In this document: positions 1 to 10,338 of the stretch, piece by piece
Numbering within the stretch: the first letter of the stretch is position 1
Layout of the letters: every line of letters starts with the position of its first letter
Assembly: GCA_963855995.1 (NCBI GenBank)
Contig: OY979722.1
Location: 6,170,001-6,234,000 of the forward strand
Source: Muricea muricata
Lineage: Eukaryota > Cnidaria > Anthozoa > Malacalcyonacea > Plexauridae
Reading direction: 5' to 3'
DNA length: 64,000 bases
Translations under genes and position numbers: made by a program
Notes under the pieces: model-generated
Databases searched by the model: none
Seen by the model: the letters and a program-made list of their open reading frames with translations, nothing else
What the model was told of the DNA's origin: nothing

Positions 1-1216
1 CATGTATCTGATTGTAAACTGCTCTCTCAATGAGCTTAGAAATATATGCTAAATAACTAGTGGGACGAAGATTGTCAAAAGAGGATTCTAGGCCAGCTTT
101 TTTCAAAATAGGAACTAGGATAATGGCTTCTTTCCAATCATTGGGAAAGCACCCAGTTTCAAGTGAAATATTAATTATTTTGGTGATCATCGGTAGTAAT
201 ACATCCAAACATTTCATTAAAAGATCTGTAGGAACAGGGTCGAGGTAAGAAGATTTTTTCTTCGAATTCATGATAAGATTATAAACATCATTTTCCGATA
301 AAGGTTCAAAAGCTTCAAAAGAACGTATATTGACTGAATACTCTATATAGTCATCGCATTGAAACCCTCCGTCGTCATTATCGGCCAATGAGGTTCCATT
401 GTCTATTTCAGAATGGATATCTAAAATTTTCTTAGCAAAGTGTTTGCCAAGTTCGTTCACAAGGACAACTTCATCATGTCTAGGGAAAGTTATTTTATCT
501 TTTCGTTTTAACAGACTTTTAATAGCTCTGAAAAGTTTTCCTTGATTATCGCTGTTCATTTCAACGAAGTCAGAGAAAAACGAACATTTCGCTTTCCTCA
601 TCAGGTAAGTGCAATGGTTTTTCAATGATTTAAATACATTAAGATCTGCTGTGGTTTTTGTAATCCTCCATTACCGCTCAGCTCTCCCTCTTTCTTTCTT
701 TGCAAGTTTTGTTTCTTCATTATACCACGGAACCATAGTTCTAGAAGTAACAATTCTGTTTCTTAGCGGAGCATGACGATCCAGAAGATCGGATAGCGTA
801 TTATTAAAACAGTTGACCAAGGAACCAAGTTGCATGGGAGTATTTAAACATAAGTTAGATGCAGCCAGGTCTGCAGTAAATTTACTGATGTCTACAGATT
901 TTATTGGTCTACAGTATATGATACATATTCCTTGGAGGGTGGTGGTTTTGAAGTTGTAAGCTCAAACAAGATTGCTATGTGATCTAAAAAACAGTGGTCT
1001 GGTTGGGGTTTAGATCCCAAAATGGAATCCACTTCTCTAGTAATAACTAAGTCCAGTGTGTTTCCAGACACATGTGTTGGAAATTCACATGTTGCCGTAA
1101 GCCCATAGACTGTAACAAATCAAGAAACTTCAAGACATCATTATCTGATTTCGAGTTAACATGAATGTTAAAATCACCAGTAATAAGACGTGGATCGGTT
1201 GACATGATAATAGTCT

Positions 1217-1714
1217 CTAAATACAGAGAATAAAAGCGTTCACAGTGACTGGATGATTTGAGGAGTATGGTGGTCTATAAACGACAACAAGAAGTAAACG
1301 AAATGGCCCAGAAGTGATTTTCAATTCAGAATATTCAAATGAGTTTAAAACTTTAGCTGCAGATTTGCTCATGCAAAAAGTGTCACGTAATACAATCGCC
1401 GTGCCACCTCCAGTCCTGCCAGGACGTGGATGATCAAGTAGCTTATAACCAGCAGGGGTGGCTTCAATTTTTGCAGCAGAGTCAATTTCTTTGAACCATG
1501 TTTCTGTTATAGCAACAATGTCAGGTTTAAAATCACATATATAGTCGACAAAATCAGCAGATTTGTTTCTAAGAGATTGAGCATTTAAAACACAACATTT
1601 CATTAAATGTCTTCTAGTAATATTTTTGTTTGTCTTGCAGGTAACTGAAACCTTAACCGGAACTTGGATTAGATTGACATTTTTCTCGATATATAGTCCA
1701 GATATTGATACCAA
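1217..1714 (-). pseudogene. LINE ORF2, apurinic-like endonuclease domain (N-terminal half)
   Basis: The readable domain starts CCVLNAQSLRNKSADFVDY, with the N-x-QS-R-N motif, followed by DIVAITETWF (metal-binding Glu), GRTGGGTAIVLRD and VVVYRPPYSS. These are the hallmarks of the APE endonuclease of CR1/L2-type LINEs, which nicks target DNA for target-primed reverse transcription. The frame is lost at about 1216. The C-terminal half is recognisable below that in shifted frames (VSGNTLDLVITREVDSILG, then DHIAILFEL). Confidence 0.82.
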
Positions 1715-1876
1715 TCGGTCTGATTGAATTCCGCTTCCGGTCGAAAATCCTGCCTGCGGTTACCAGAAACCCATTTTGTAGGCACGATTCTTTGTGATCT
1801 TCGATTTCGAGCATTCCTACGGGTGGTAATACGGACTGGAATACTTTGAAAAGCAGTTTTATCACACAAATTCTCA

Positions 1877-2818
1877 TCAATTTTGTCGCATAGCTAGGTT
1901 ATCACAGCATACATATCCCATTCTCAATAGCTTTAAGCAGACACATATATTCCTTCCTAATAGCCTATCACCAGTTCTGTTCAGATGCAAATTAGATCCA
2001 TTCAAATGCGTGCAATTAATATCTGAGTTTTCAATGAAATGCACATCGTTATTTATGCACAATTCTTTTATGACACGATTGAACAAAAGAACTTTGTCAC
2101 TGTCAACGCGACCATCACTTCTTATAATTACACTAGATATGGCCATGTTGTTTGTTCGATTTTTAACTTTCATAACCAAATTTTCAAGATCTTTTGAAAC
2201 GACTTCAACTGAGCTATGAACTAAATCATTAGTGCCGACATGAATAATCACATTCGAGAACGACTCGTTAGACATAAGAGAGTTTAATTTAGTTTCCATT
2301 GTACTCACAGTAGCCCCGCTAAATGAATGACATTCTGCCGTCCCTCGACAAGCTCTACTGACCTTCTGATTACAAATATGTTTTACCATCGAGTCTCCAG
2401 CAAGCAAAGTTTTTCCTCTTGCGTCGAGCTTTCCATCTTGACAATTACGATATTCAGTAACCTGTTCTTTATGACAATTCGGCGTCACGCTAGTGACACC
2501 CTCATATCTACTTTGATTTGAATTTACATCTGAAGAGTTGGCTTGCGTCAAGATAACAATCGAATTGTCGTCATTTCTAACATCACCACTGAGACTGGGT
2601 TCAGCCAGAGAAATTTCTTCAGCCACGTTATTCATAATTACATTTTCATTGAAGATTGATTGCTCACTATTTGTTGTATCAGCTGAAGCACCAGCTCTGT
2701 TATCATCACAACGGGTTTCTTCAACCTCTAAAAATTCAAAACTGTTTACAACAGACATTTCAAATTGACTATGGGCTTGTTTGCTACGGTACATTTTCTT
2801 TGGCTTTGACCATATCAA
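1877..2818 (-). pseudogene. LINE ORF1, SGNH/GDSL esterase domain
   Basis: This 313-codon open stretch carries a lipase/esterase-like SGNH fold. Block I is LLAGDSMVKHI (catalytic Ser in GDS), block III is VIIHVGTNDLV (Asn in GTND), and block V is SNLHLNRTGDRLLG (catalytic His; the usual Asp before LH is replaced by Asn). The N-terminal 120 residues are acidic and Ser/Asn-rich, typical of a linker. CR1-group LINE ORF1 proteins often carry such an esterase. It is separated from the coiled-coil part by a stop just upstream (about 2833). Confidence 0.8.
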
Positions 2819-3018
2819 TTCATCAGATTGTTAAATGTCCTTCAAAAAATTGTTTTCACATTGCAATTTCTGTATGTCAGCTTTAAGATTAACAACTTCA
2901 AGTTCAACATTATTAAGTTTAGATTCAAATCCATTTTTCGAGTCTTGTTCAAGCAATAATTCAGTATATTTAATATTCAAGGCATCAATTTTGCTTTCAT
3001 ATTCAAATCGTACTTTAT

Positions 3019-3594
3019 TTAATTCAGCTCAATCCTTGAAAGTTTATAATCATAAGCCGACGTTACCTGATTCAATTGGACCAACATAGTGTCTTGTAAA
3101 TTGTTTATTGTAGCCCATATCACTGAAAGTTCAGGTTCGACAAGAGCTGGTTCAGCTTTATTATAAACCAACCTTTCGCAGGTCATCACAGTAGAATTTG
3201 TAATATTTAGAACAGCTTCGTTGTATAAACTATTGAGTGTGTTCGTAACCAGATTCGCTTCGGTATCTTTTTCTATAATAAGCTTCTTCCGTGTTTGACC
3301 AAACCATTTAAGACTAATCTCGGTGTTTTTAAATAGCTTCGTTTCACCTCCCGGCGAAGACCATTTGCCGATCAGTTTCAAGTCATTTTGAACAAAACGC
3401 TTTAATTGAGGTAGATTGCCTAGTTTCCAAATATAACCATTCTCGTAAATAGATAAATTTGACACAAGAGTAGAAGGTAGTTTACTTTCATCGCTATTTG
3501 TAGGCAAATCTGCAGTATCTTTCCCAAAATCTAATAGTGAATCCGCCAAAATTTGGCTAGAGTTAGCAGAGCTCAAATTTACACGTCTGTCCAT
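3019..3594 (-). pseudogene. LINE ORF1, N-terminal part
   Basis: A 191-codon open stretch beginning MDRRVNLSSANSSQIL. The middle has a conserved-looking segment (YIWKLGNLPQLKRFVQNDL, then KLFKNTEISLKWFG). It breaks at the 3' side by a frameshift around 3020-3030. In the shifted frame the reading continues as a coiled coil (about 2830-3030, FEYESKIDALNIKYTE and then ELEVVNLKADIQKLQ), the usual trimerisation region of LINE ORF1 proteins. The start ATG at 3594 is the first in frame. It has no host function and belongs to the LINE. Confidence 0.7.
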
Positions 3595-3649
3595 TATGCA
3601 CGTCTGTGAGTATTCTGTTCACATGGAACTTAGCCTTCATTATAACAGT

Positions 3650-3655
3650 CGAACA
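3650..3655. repeat. Target-site duplication, left (CGAACA)
   Basis: The CGAACA directly before the foldback terminus TACGGTGGC is repeated at 6646-6651 after the other terminus. It marks the left insertion boundary. Confidence 0.85.
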
Positions 3656-3747
3656 TACGGTGGCACACAAGTGCCAACGTAAATAATTATTATACGACTG
3701 AAAATTTTATTGAAACGGCAGCAATTCACTGAGAATTATAATTAGAC

Positions 3748-4172
3748 AATACAGATGCAAGTGAGAGCCATACAGATGCAAGCACGAACAACACAGATGC
3801 AAGTAAGAACAACACAGATGCAAGTAAGAACAATACAGATGCAAGTAAGAACAATACAGATGCAAGTAAGAACAACACAGATGCAAGTAAGAACAACACA
3901 GATGCAAGTAAGAACAATACAGATGCAAGTAAGAACAATACAGATGCAAGTAAGCACAATACAGATGCAAGTAAGAACAATACAGATGCAAGTAAGCACA
4001 ATACAGATGCAAGTAAGCACAATACACATGCAAGTAAGAACAATACAGATGCAAGTAAGAACAATACAGATGCAAGTAAGAACAATACAGATGCAAGTAA
4101 GAACAATACAGATGCAAGTAAGAACAATACAGATGCAAGTAAGAACAATACAGATGCAAGTAAGAACAACCA
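3748..4172. repeat. 21-bp minisatellite, left arm
   Basis: About 20 tandem copies of the unit CAGATGCAAGTAAGAACAAT plus A, with variants (AAGCACA, AACAACA). Because the unit is a multiple of three and lacks stops, it creates long artificial open frames on both strands. Confidence 0.95.
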
Positions 4173-4207
4173 AGCAGGATAGTTAAATCGTGGAGTGAGC
4201 CCGAGTA

Positions 4208-4646
4208 TGAAAACTAAGATGGCGTCCAGCGAAGACGAACAAGCCGAACTTTCCGAGAGAAATATAATAAAACATTGCTTTGATTTAGGATATAAATATA
4301 TAATTACAGTACTTAGTTGGAACGGCATCACAATATCAACATGTCCCTGAGGACTTTGAAAAGAAGACTTAACGATTATGGATTAAAGAGAAAGAAAAAT
4401 GACGTTGATGTCAAACAGATTCGCATATTTATACAAGAAATTATAGCTGGTCCTGGTTCGATGTGGGGTTACCGTAGCGTATGGCATGCACTAAGGATGA
4501 AATACAAGGTTCACGTTCCTTGCAAACTAGTAGCTACCCTTTTAAGAGAGTTAGATCCTGAAGGCGTGAATCTGTGAAGACAACATAAATTTTCTCGACG
4601 GCGATACGTATCGCATGGTCCAAACTATTGTTGGCATATAGATGGT
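4208..4646 (+). pseudogene. IS3EU-like transposase exon 1, broken left-arm copy
   Basis: Mirror copy of the open exon at 5674-6127. Relative to that exon it has GTG in place of the first ATG, a 4-base deletion near 4316 (ACTTAGTTGG against ACTTAGTCAGTTGG) and a CGA-to-TGA nonsense change at about 4575. The helix-turn-helix (SLRTLKRRLNDYGLKRKK) and the WGYRSVWHAL motif remain readable. The exon again ends at WHIDG followed by GTAAGT. Confidence 0.8.
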
Positions 4647-5036
4647 AAGTTGCCTCCCTCCACTCACTGTTTCTCGTGGACAAAAACGATATGGGAGGCT
4701 TCCCCAAAAAGCACCAGACATGTAATTCTTTTTACAAAAGCCGGTCAGATCCGACCAGACCAGACCAATTCAAATAAACATAACAGAGCATGCACCGGCC
4801 ATGGGCTGGCTATGACTAGACATGCCCTACATGCTGTAGCCTACATGCAGACCTAAATCGGAACATGCTGCAAATAACTACATTAATTTTGCAACATGAG
4901 AAGGCAGTCTGACCAGATCTAGTACAAATTTCGGGATAAAAGTTTGCCATCGCATTCGCAAAACAGCAGGGCGAGCTTTTTTGTCACAAAAAATAATTTA
5001 TCATAATGTAGCACAAACATTCTACCACCTGCATGC

Positions 5037-5286
5037 ATAGACTGGTTTTCCTCTGGGTATGGCATAGTTATAATTGTGCAAATTTAAGAATAAAAAAATT
5101 AAAATAAAATTTACCATTGCTCATATATAGCAGAAAGTAGTTATGGATGGAGGTGGTCGCTCAAACAATGACCCCAAGATCCCAGCCCAGCTAAAAAGCA
5201 CTGTATGGTTCCAGTTATACCATTTTCAGTCCCACAGTCTGACCAAAGGAGACGAGGACATACACCTTCTCGTTTCACACAGTGGC
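5037..5286. other. Unique centre of the foldback element
   Basis: AT-rich spacer between the two arms; no coding potential was recognised. Transposase exon 2 would be expected here if the element were a head-to-head dimer with an internal deletion. Confidence 0.6.
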
Positions 5287-5673
5287 TATGCATGCAGGTG
5301 GTAGAATGTTTGTGATGATAAATTTTTTTTGTGACAAAAAAGCTCGCCCTACTGTTTTGCGAATGTGATGGCAAACTTTTATTCCGAAATTTGTGCTAGA
5401 TCTGGTCAGACTGCCTTCTCATGTTGCAAAATTAATGTAGTTATTTGCAGCATGTTCCGATTTAGGTCTGCATGTAGGCTACAGCATGTAGGGCATGTCT
5501 AGTCATAGCCAGCCCATGGCCGGTGCATGCTCTGTTATGTTTATTTGAATTGGTCTGGTCTGGTCGGATCTGACCGGCTTTTGTAAAAAGAATTACATGT
5601 CTGGTGCTTTTTGGGGAAGCCTCCCATATCGTTTTTGTCCACGAGAAACAGTGAGTGGAGGGAGGCAACTTAC

Positions 5674-6127
5674 CATCTATATGCCAACAATAGTTTGGAC
5701 CATGCGATACGTATCGCCGTCGAGAAAATTTATGTTGTCTTCGCAGATTCACGCCTTCAGGATCTAACTCTCTTAAAAGGGTAGCTACTAGTTTGCAAGG
5801 AACGTGAACCTTGTATTTTATCCTTAGTGCATGCCATACGCTACGGTAACCCCACATCGAATCAGGACCAGCTATAATTTCTTGTATAAATATGCGAATC
5901 TGTTTGACATCAACGTTATTTTTCTTTCTCTTTAATCCATAATCGTTAAGTCTTCTTTTCAAAGTCCTCAGGGACATGTTGATATTGTGATGCCGTTCCA
6001 ACTGACTAAGTACTGTAATTATATATTTATATCCTAAATCAAAGTAATGTTTTATTATATTTCTCTCGGAAAGTTCGGCTTGTTCGTCTTCGCTGGACGC
6101 CATCTTAGTTTTCATACTCGGGCTCAT
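5674..6127 (-). CDS. IS3EU-like DDE transposase, exon 1 (open reading frame, orphan)
   Basis: Starts MSPSMKTKMASSEDEQ. It contains a helix-turn-helix (SLRTLKRRLNDYGLKRKK), the WGYRSVWHALRIKY motif reminiscent of the IS3 'YGYR' region, LLRELDPEGVNLRR, and ends at GPNYCWHIDG. The Asp in WHIDG would be the first residue of the DDE triad. The frame then meets GAT-G|GTAAGT, an excellent 5' splice site, so the open translation beyond it is intron. No second exon with the other catalytic residues exists in the element; the centre is non-coding. The product could bind DNA but cannot be a full transposase. The right arm is intact while the left arm has decayed. Confidence 0.75.
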
Positions 6128-6154
6128 TCCACGATTTAACTATCCTGCTTGGTT

Positions 6155-6555
6155 GTTCTTACTTGCATCTGTATTGTTCTTACTTGCATCAGTATTGTGC
6201 TTACTTGCATCTGTATTGTTCTTACTTGCATCTGTATTGTTCTTACTTGCATCTGTATTGTTCTTACTTGCATTTGTATTGTGCTTACTTGCATCTGTAT
6301 TGTTCTTACTTGCATCTGTATTATTCTTACTTGCATCTGTATTGTTCTTACTTGCATCTGTATTGTTCTTACTTGCATCTGTATTGTGCTTACTTGCATC
6401 TGTATTGTTCTTACTTGCATCTGTATTGTTCTTACTTGCATCTGTGTTGTTCTTACTTGCATCTGTGTTGTTCTTACTTGCATCTGTGTTGTTCGTGCTT
6501 GCATCTGTATGGTTCTTACTTGCATCTGTATGGTTCTTACTTGCATCTGAATTGT
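6155..6555. repeat. 21-bp minisatellite, right arm
   Basis: Inverted counterpart of the left-arm array, about 19 copies, with an independent set of variants (for example GTATTATT, CATTTGTATT). Copy number and variant order differ from the left arm, so the arrays have diverged since duplication. Confidence 0.95.
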
Positions 6556-6645
6556 CTAATTATAATTCTCAGTGAATTGCTGCCGTTTCAATAAAATTTT
6601 CAGTCGTATAATAATTATTTACGTTGGCACTTGTGTGCCACCGTA

Positions 6646-7239
6646 CGAACAGGCTGATCGTAATTATGCCCTAGATATCAACGATATCAGTATTGCAACA
6701 AATCCTAATGAGCACCAAATACCACAACAAAATGATGGCACCAATGCATGTACCTTCTTAGCAATCAGCATGGAGATGCGTTCATGCAAGTAGCCGTCAA
6801 AGGGAATGATATTACGTTGGAATATCTCGCACGACTGGCAGAAAGGGCCATAACCAATCTTCCATCAAAAATAAATGGTCACTGAGACTTTGCCAAAATG
6901 TACGATCCCTCAGAGGCTAAATTAGTTTTAGAGCAAAACAATCTGCTTGGGTCATCTTACGATTTGTCCGAGGAATGCATATCGGGTAATGGAGTGTTTT
7001 CGAAGGCGGGAAGGTCTGAACTTACTCAAGCTTTAACGAGTAAGCAACGTGAAGAATTAAAATCAAGAGTAGGACTGTATACCTGTTGCCCTTATAGATT
7101 TTGGGTAGGAATACACGGCAATGCCTATTTCCTTATTGACACACATCCTGTTACTGAAGAACTCGGCGGAGATGGCAATGGTATTCTTGCAGCGACGGAT
7201 GATTTATCTTTGAATTCATGTTGGTCAATTGGATTTTGA
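6646..7239 (+). pseudogene. Cysteine-peptidase-like domain fragment, disrupted by the foldback insertion
   Basis: Starting at the right target duplication the frame reads EQADRNYALDINDI, then NDGTNACTFLAIS (candidate catalytic Cys). After one frameshift near 6775 it reads DAFMQVAVKGNDITLEYLAR. It crosses one TGA near 6880 and continues to VGIHGNAYFLIDTHPV (candidate His after Asp) and EELGGDGNGIL. The Cys box plus D-T-H-P box resembles an uncharacterised family of papain-like or herpesvirus-tegument-like peptidases common in cnidarian gene sets. That assignment is from memory of the pattern. The codon frame also runs without a stop across the left flank (about 3594-3655), so the foldback may have landed inside this coding sequence. 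Confidence 0.55.
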
Positions 7240-7521
7240 AGCGTTTGAAAGCAGGTGGATTGAATGGACGAGAAATCCTAAGTCTCGCGTGGCTTATCCC
7301 GAATGCAGCAAGACATTCTGAAACTAGTAAGTTACGTTGTTAGCCCGCGACTAAGAACTCATTAGGGCCAAAACCATATTTATGCCCAAGAACATCAACT
7401 GTATTACTATTCTTACTATTATAATGAGTTTAAAAGGAGATTAATTTTAAAAAATAAACGTGCAACAGTAAACACTTTAATAAACAATGTACACGCTTAC
7501 GCCTTTCTTTTTAGCCCGGCC
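7240..7521. other. Intergenic spacer
   Basis: No coding or repeat structure was recognised. Confidence 0.5.
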
Positions 7522-7796
7522 AATTGAAAATTAAACGAGACTTACCTGGAAGTTGAAGTTTGATGACAATTCTACCAAATCAGCAGTGGTACTGAGGGTT
7601 AACGTGAGATGCACGCCCCGCGCTGCCATGAGTCAGACTTCAACAAAGGTTGTGTCCACAAGAACACCTGCAAAGGAAAAAACGCTGGGGCGGGCTACTA
7701 TCTTGGGTGGGCATGTTAACCCTCAGTACCACTGCTGATTTGGTAGAATTGTCATCAAACTTCAACTTCCAGGTAAGTCTCGTTTAATTTTCAATT
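7522..7796. repeat. Perfect 81-bp inverted repeat carrying a DIRS terminus
   Basis: Positions 7522-7602 and 7716-7796 are exact inverted copies (ends AATTGAAAATTAAACGAGAC, inner ends GTTAAC). The left arm and loop include ATTCTACCAAATC...GAGATGCACGCCCCGCGC, a diverged copy of the sequence at the other end of the DIRS-like element (10541-10608, inverted). It is interpreted as the terminal plus internal-complementary region of that element. Confidence 0.75.
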
Positions 7797-7929
7797 CTAC
7801 CAAATCGCAGTGATGTAATTCCGGTTAACATGAGACTTCAAAGCATTGTGGGACACAACCGTTAAAACAGCAAGAAAAATGCAAGTTGTCTTTTATTGTA
7901 ACACAGCCTCTTGAAATAAATTAGAAGTA

Positions 7930-8690
7930 ACAATAGGTTTATTATAAAATTTCTAAACACACAATCGGATTTCCACCCTACATGCTATAGTATCGGTTGG
8001 TAAGCTATGACTAACTTTGCTAACACTCGCCGCGCGAGTACTATGAGCTTTAAATATAGTTGTATCGATTCCACTTTCCTGAAGTAGTTGCTTGATCCAG
8101 CGTCCAATGGTATGGGTGCCAACTGCTTTATGAAATATTACATAAGAAATAAAGAGTTTGGTTGTCGTTGTTCCCCGGAGCACAGAGGTTCTTTCTAGGT
8201 CGGTTTCTAACGCCTGATATGGGCATAAATTATCGTGATCATACCTTCGGACACAGAAATTTGAAAACATGCTCCCTGGACGATTTTGCTTGATATGTTC
8301 CTCGAGACCAAAGAGATAATACTGTTCAGTTTTCTTCATGTTTGCAATATCCAATACCGCTAATGTTTGACATCTTTGGCCCAATGTTAAGGCAAGCAAC
8401 ATTACCAACTTGTGCGAGTGAGCCTTCAAAGATATATCAGCAAGAGGATAAAGAGGCTTCAAGTGATCAAGCACCAAATTGACGTTCCATGTTTCCGAAT
8501 ATTTTGGAATTGGTTTGCGGAAATTAAAAATGCCCTTCATGTATCGTGTTATAAATGGATGTGTGGTAATAGGGTGATGATTATCAGTAGAGCTGCTCAG
8601 GAATAGTGTTGATAACGCCGATCAAGCCGTATTAAGGGTGGAATAGGACAAGTTTTGTTGATATAACGCATGTAAGAAGTGTAAAATATC
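7930..8690 (-). pseudogene. DIRS-like tyrosine recombinase
   Basis: The N-terminal SAM-like part is readable above 8540 (DILHFLHALYQQNLSYSTLNTA, with a stop or frameshift near 8630). The long open stretch 7953-8540 then holds the catalytic domain: LTLGQRCQTLAVLDI (first Arg), HTIGRWIKQLLQESGID and FKAHSTRAASVSKV (H-x-x-R). The terminal nucleophile segment (SDCVFRNF, then YNKP) is present at about 7935-7985 but split between two frames. The enzyme would join the circular cDNA to the genome. All catalytic positions are visible but not in one frame. Confidence 0.8.
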
Positions 8691-9075
8691 AGTCACAGTG
8701 GGAGACAATGAACTTGCCTTTGAGTACAAAAATCGGACCATTTGTTAATGTACACATTGTATTGCTTTTGTGTACCTTGCCTCCAGGAAGACATGATAAC
8801 GTCGGTAATTTGTGGAGGCACGCTGCTGTTAAGGAAGTGTCTCCGGACAATTTGCATGCCATAAGGTAGAGCTTGGGGTGCAAAGGATGTGGACCCGGTA
8901 GAAGAGGATTGGACAGAACATCATTGGTCACGTGGAAAACACGCGGCTGCGCGATCAACAGGCTCAGTAGACCGCTAAACCATACCTGCGTTGTCCAGAC
9001 GGGGACAATCACTGTTACTGTGGCCTTCTCTTGAGCAATCTTCTGAATACATCGGCTGGTTAGAATGAAAATCAC
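8689..9075 (-). pseudogene. DIRS pol remnant: RNase H C-terminal tail
   Basis: ATVTVIVPVWTTQVWFSGLL and LIAQPRVFHVTNDVLSNPLL match the region between RNase H and recombinase in DIRS pol, where 'APVWP.Q.W...L..LL...PR.L' is typical. No RT (YxDD) or RNase H catalytic motif is present upstream; gag begins immediately. The rest of this stretch is linker. Confidence 0.6.
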
Positions 9076-9081
9076 GCTTTG

Positions 9082-10338
9082 TCAATGTGGTCCTGTCCTG
9101 GTTAGTGTGTTCCCGGACGTCCCTGCCGGTTTCCGCCGATAAGCATTTCGCTCGCCGAAAAAAGATTGCAGAGCAACTACGCGGTTATTCTGGTTTCGGT
9201 CGTCGCGACGTCTGAATCTTGACGGGATTTTAGAACCGCGAAGTGACGTATTATACGGATGGTAGCAACCACGTTCTTTGCGTGGAGTAGCAAGCTTAAA
9301 GCCAATCTGACTGGTTTTGGTGAGCTCGTCGATCTCCTTCCCAATATCGTCGCCGAACAACTCCGTGCTCATTGAGGTGGAGGGGTTACATAAGGCTGCA
9401 TACCGGGAATTAAGATGTGGTCTCAAGAGATCACGACGCTTTTGATTAAATTCCCAATTAGCAGAAAGAGCAAGGACCAAAGAATGTGTTAACGGGATTT
9501 TCACGTCGTCGGAAGCCTTCGTGGCAGCCTGAATAAGAGCACTTACCGCTGCAACAAGTAACTTTTGACATTTCTGCAAAGATGTATCCGTTGCCTTTGT
9601 TGGAAGTTTGAGCTGATGCCAGATGGCTTTGTTACACTTGGGAGCCACCAACAATGGACAATTGTCCGGTCTTGGGTATTTTTCAACAAGCCCATCAAGC
9701 TTTGTTCCAGGCAACTTCTCCGGAATTATTAAACTAGTAACTAACTGAGCTAACTTTTCATCAATGGCAGGACCCGCCTTCTCAGCCACCTAAAATTCTT
9801 GACTTATATGCTCCCAGGATAACTGCGACTGCTGTGGCGGTTCAAGCTATTTGTCGACAACATCTGACGTTGTTTGTAAATCGTGTGGTGGGCGTGAGAT
9901 ATTCACATCATTAGTCGCCTCATCACTATCATTACTCGCTTCATTGCCCACGATATATTCATCTAACTTCTTCCAAATATTTTCTTGCATAGACTCCATC
10001 ATTGTTGTCATCATTTCAGCCATAGTTTCTTTCATTTTAGTGGTCAAATCGCTTTCTTCCTGCAACGCCTCACTACGTGGAGTTTCTGGCTCCTCCATTA
10101 ACGACATATTGCTAAAGCCTGCGAAAATGCAAACTAAGGCATCGCAAGTCGTCACTTCCCACTGGTTTGCTAACCACAAAAATTTTATGGCATGACATTT
10201 GGGAAAACTACACATTACTTTCCCTTCCAAATGTTTGATGAAGAGACTGCGGGGAAACAAACATCTTACTTTCGCCAAATAAATTTTTGACTGACAAATT
10301 ATCGCGAGGCTTCTACAAGAATTCCGTGCGGCAGTCAT
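9082..10338 (-). pseudogene. DIRS-like gag
   Basis: The frame 10338 to 9082 is continuous except for two in-frame TAG codons at 9847-9849 and 9790-9792. The N-terminal part contains a Met-rich helix (ETMAEMMTTMMESMQENIWK). The C-terminal part has DEKLAQLVTSLIIPEKLPGT, YPRPDNCPLLVAPKCN and ALSANWEFNQKRRDLLRPHL, which recur in DIRS gag-like proteins of fish and cnidarians. The tail is Arg/Asn-rich (RFRRRDDRNQNNR), suitable for RNA binding. Confidence 0.72.

Larger units (their letters stand above)
1..3594 (-). mobile_element. CR1-like non-LTR retrotransposon (LINE), truncated by the window edge
   Basis: The minus strand reads ORF1, then an APE-type endonuclease, then the start of reverse transcriptase. 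Its 5' side is near 3594 and the RT runs off at position 1. In the first 250 bases the RT N-terminal region is readable (LDPVPTDLLMKCLD, then LRPTSYLAYISKLIERAVYN), matching the CR1/L2/Rex pattern of 'DPIPT..LLK' and 'YRP(V)SNL'. The frame is broken in several places: ORF1 near 3020-3030 and 2826, the endonuclease after 1217, and the linker 300-1216. This is therefore an old inactive copy. The esterase domain in ORF1 supports CR1-like elements, but the exact clade is not fixed. Confidence 0.88.
3656..6645. mobile_element. IS3EU-like foldback DNA transposon with two inverted ~1.38-kb arms
   Basis: The element is bounded by TACGGTGGCACACAAGTGCC at the left and its exact inverted form at the right, and is flanked by the 6-bp duplication CGAACA. 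The left arm (about 3656-5036) and right arm (about 5287-6645) are near-identical inverted copies. They surround a unique centre of about 250 bases (5037-5286). Each arm holds, from the outside in, a terminal repeat, a 21-bp minisatellite and a transposase first exon ending at a splice-donor-like GTAAGT. The termini themselves contain a small palindrome (TGGCAC...GTGCCA). The transposase resembles the IS3-like eukaryotic (IS3EU) group. That family name is from memory; the structure is read directly. Confidence 0.87.

Noticed and set aside
3707..4331. Long open frames on both strands (repeats of MQVRTIQ, LASVLFL, CICIVLT) in the left minisatellite
   Set aside because: Created by a 21-bp unit without stops in several frames; the same occurs at 6136-6594. 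No sign of a real protein.
5462..5673. Continuation of the transposase frame past WHIDG (LPPSTHCFSWTK...)
   Set aside because: It follows a strong GTAAGT donor and shows none of the expected catalytic-core residues, so it is read as intron.
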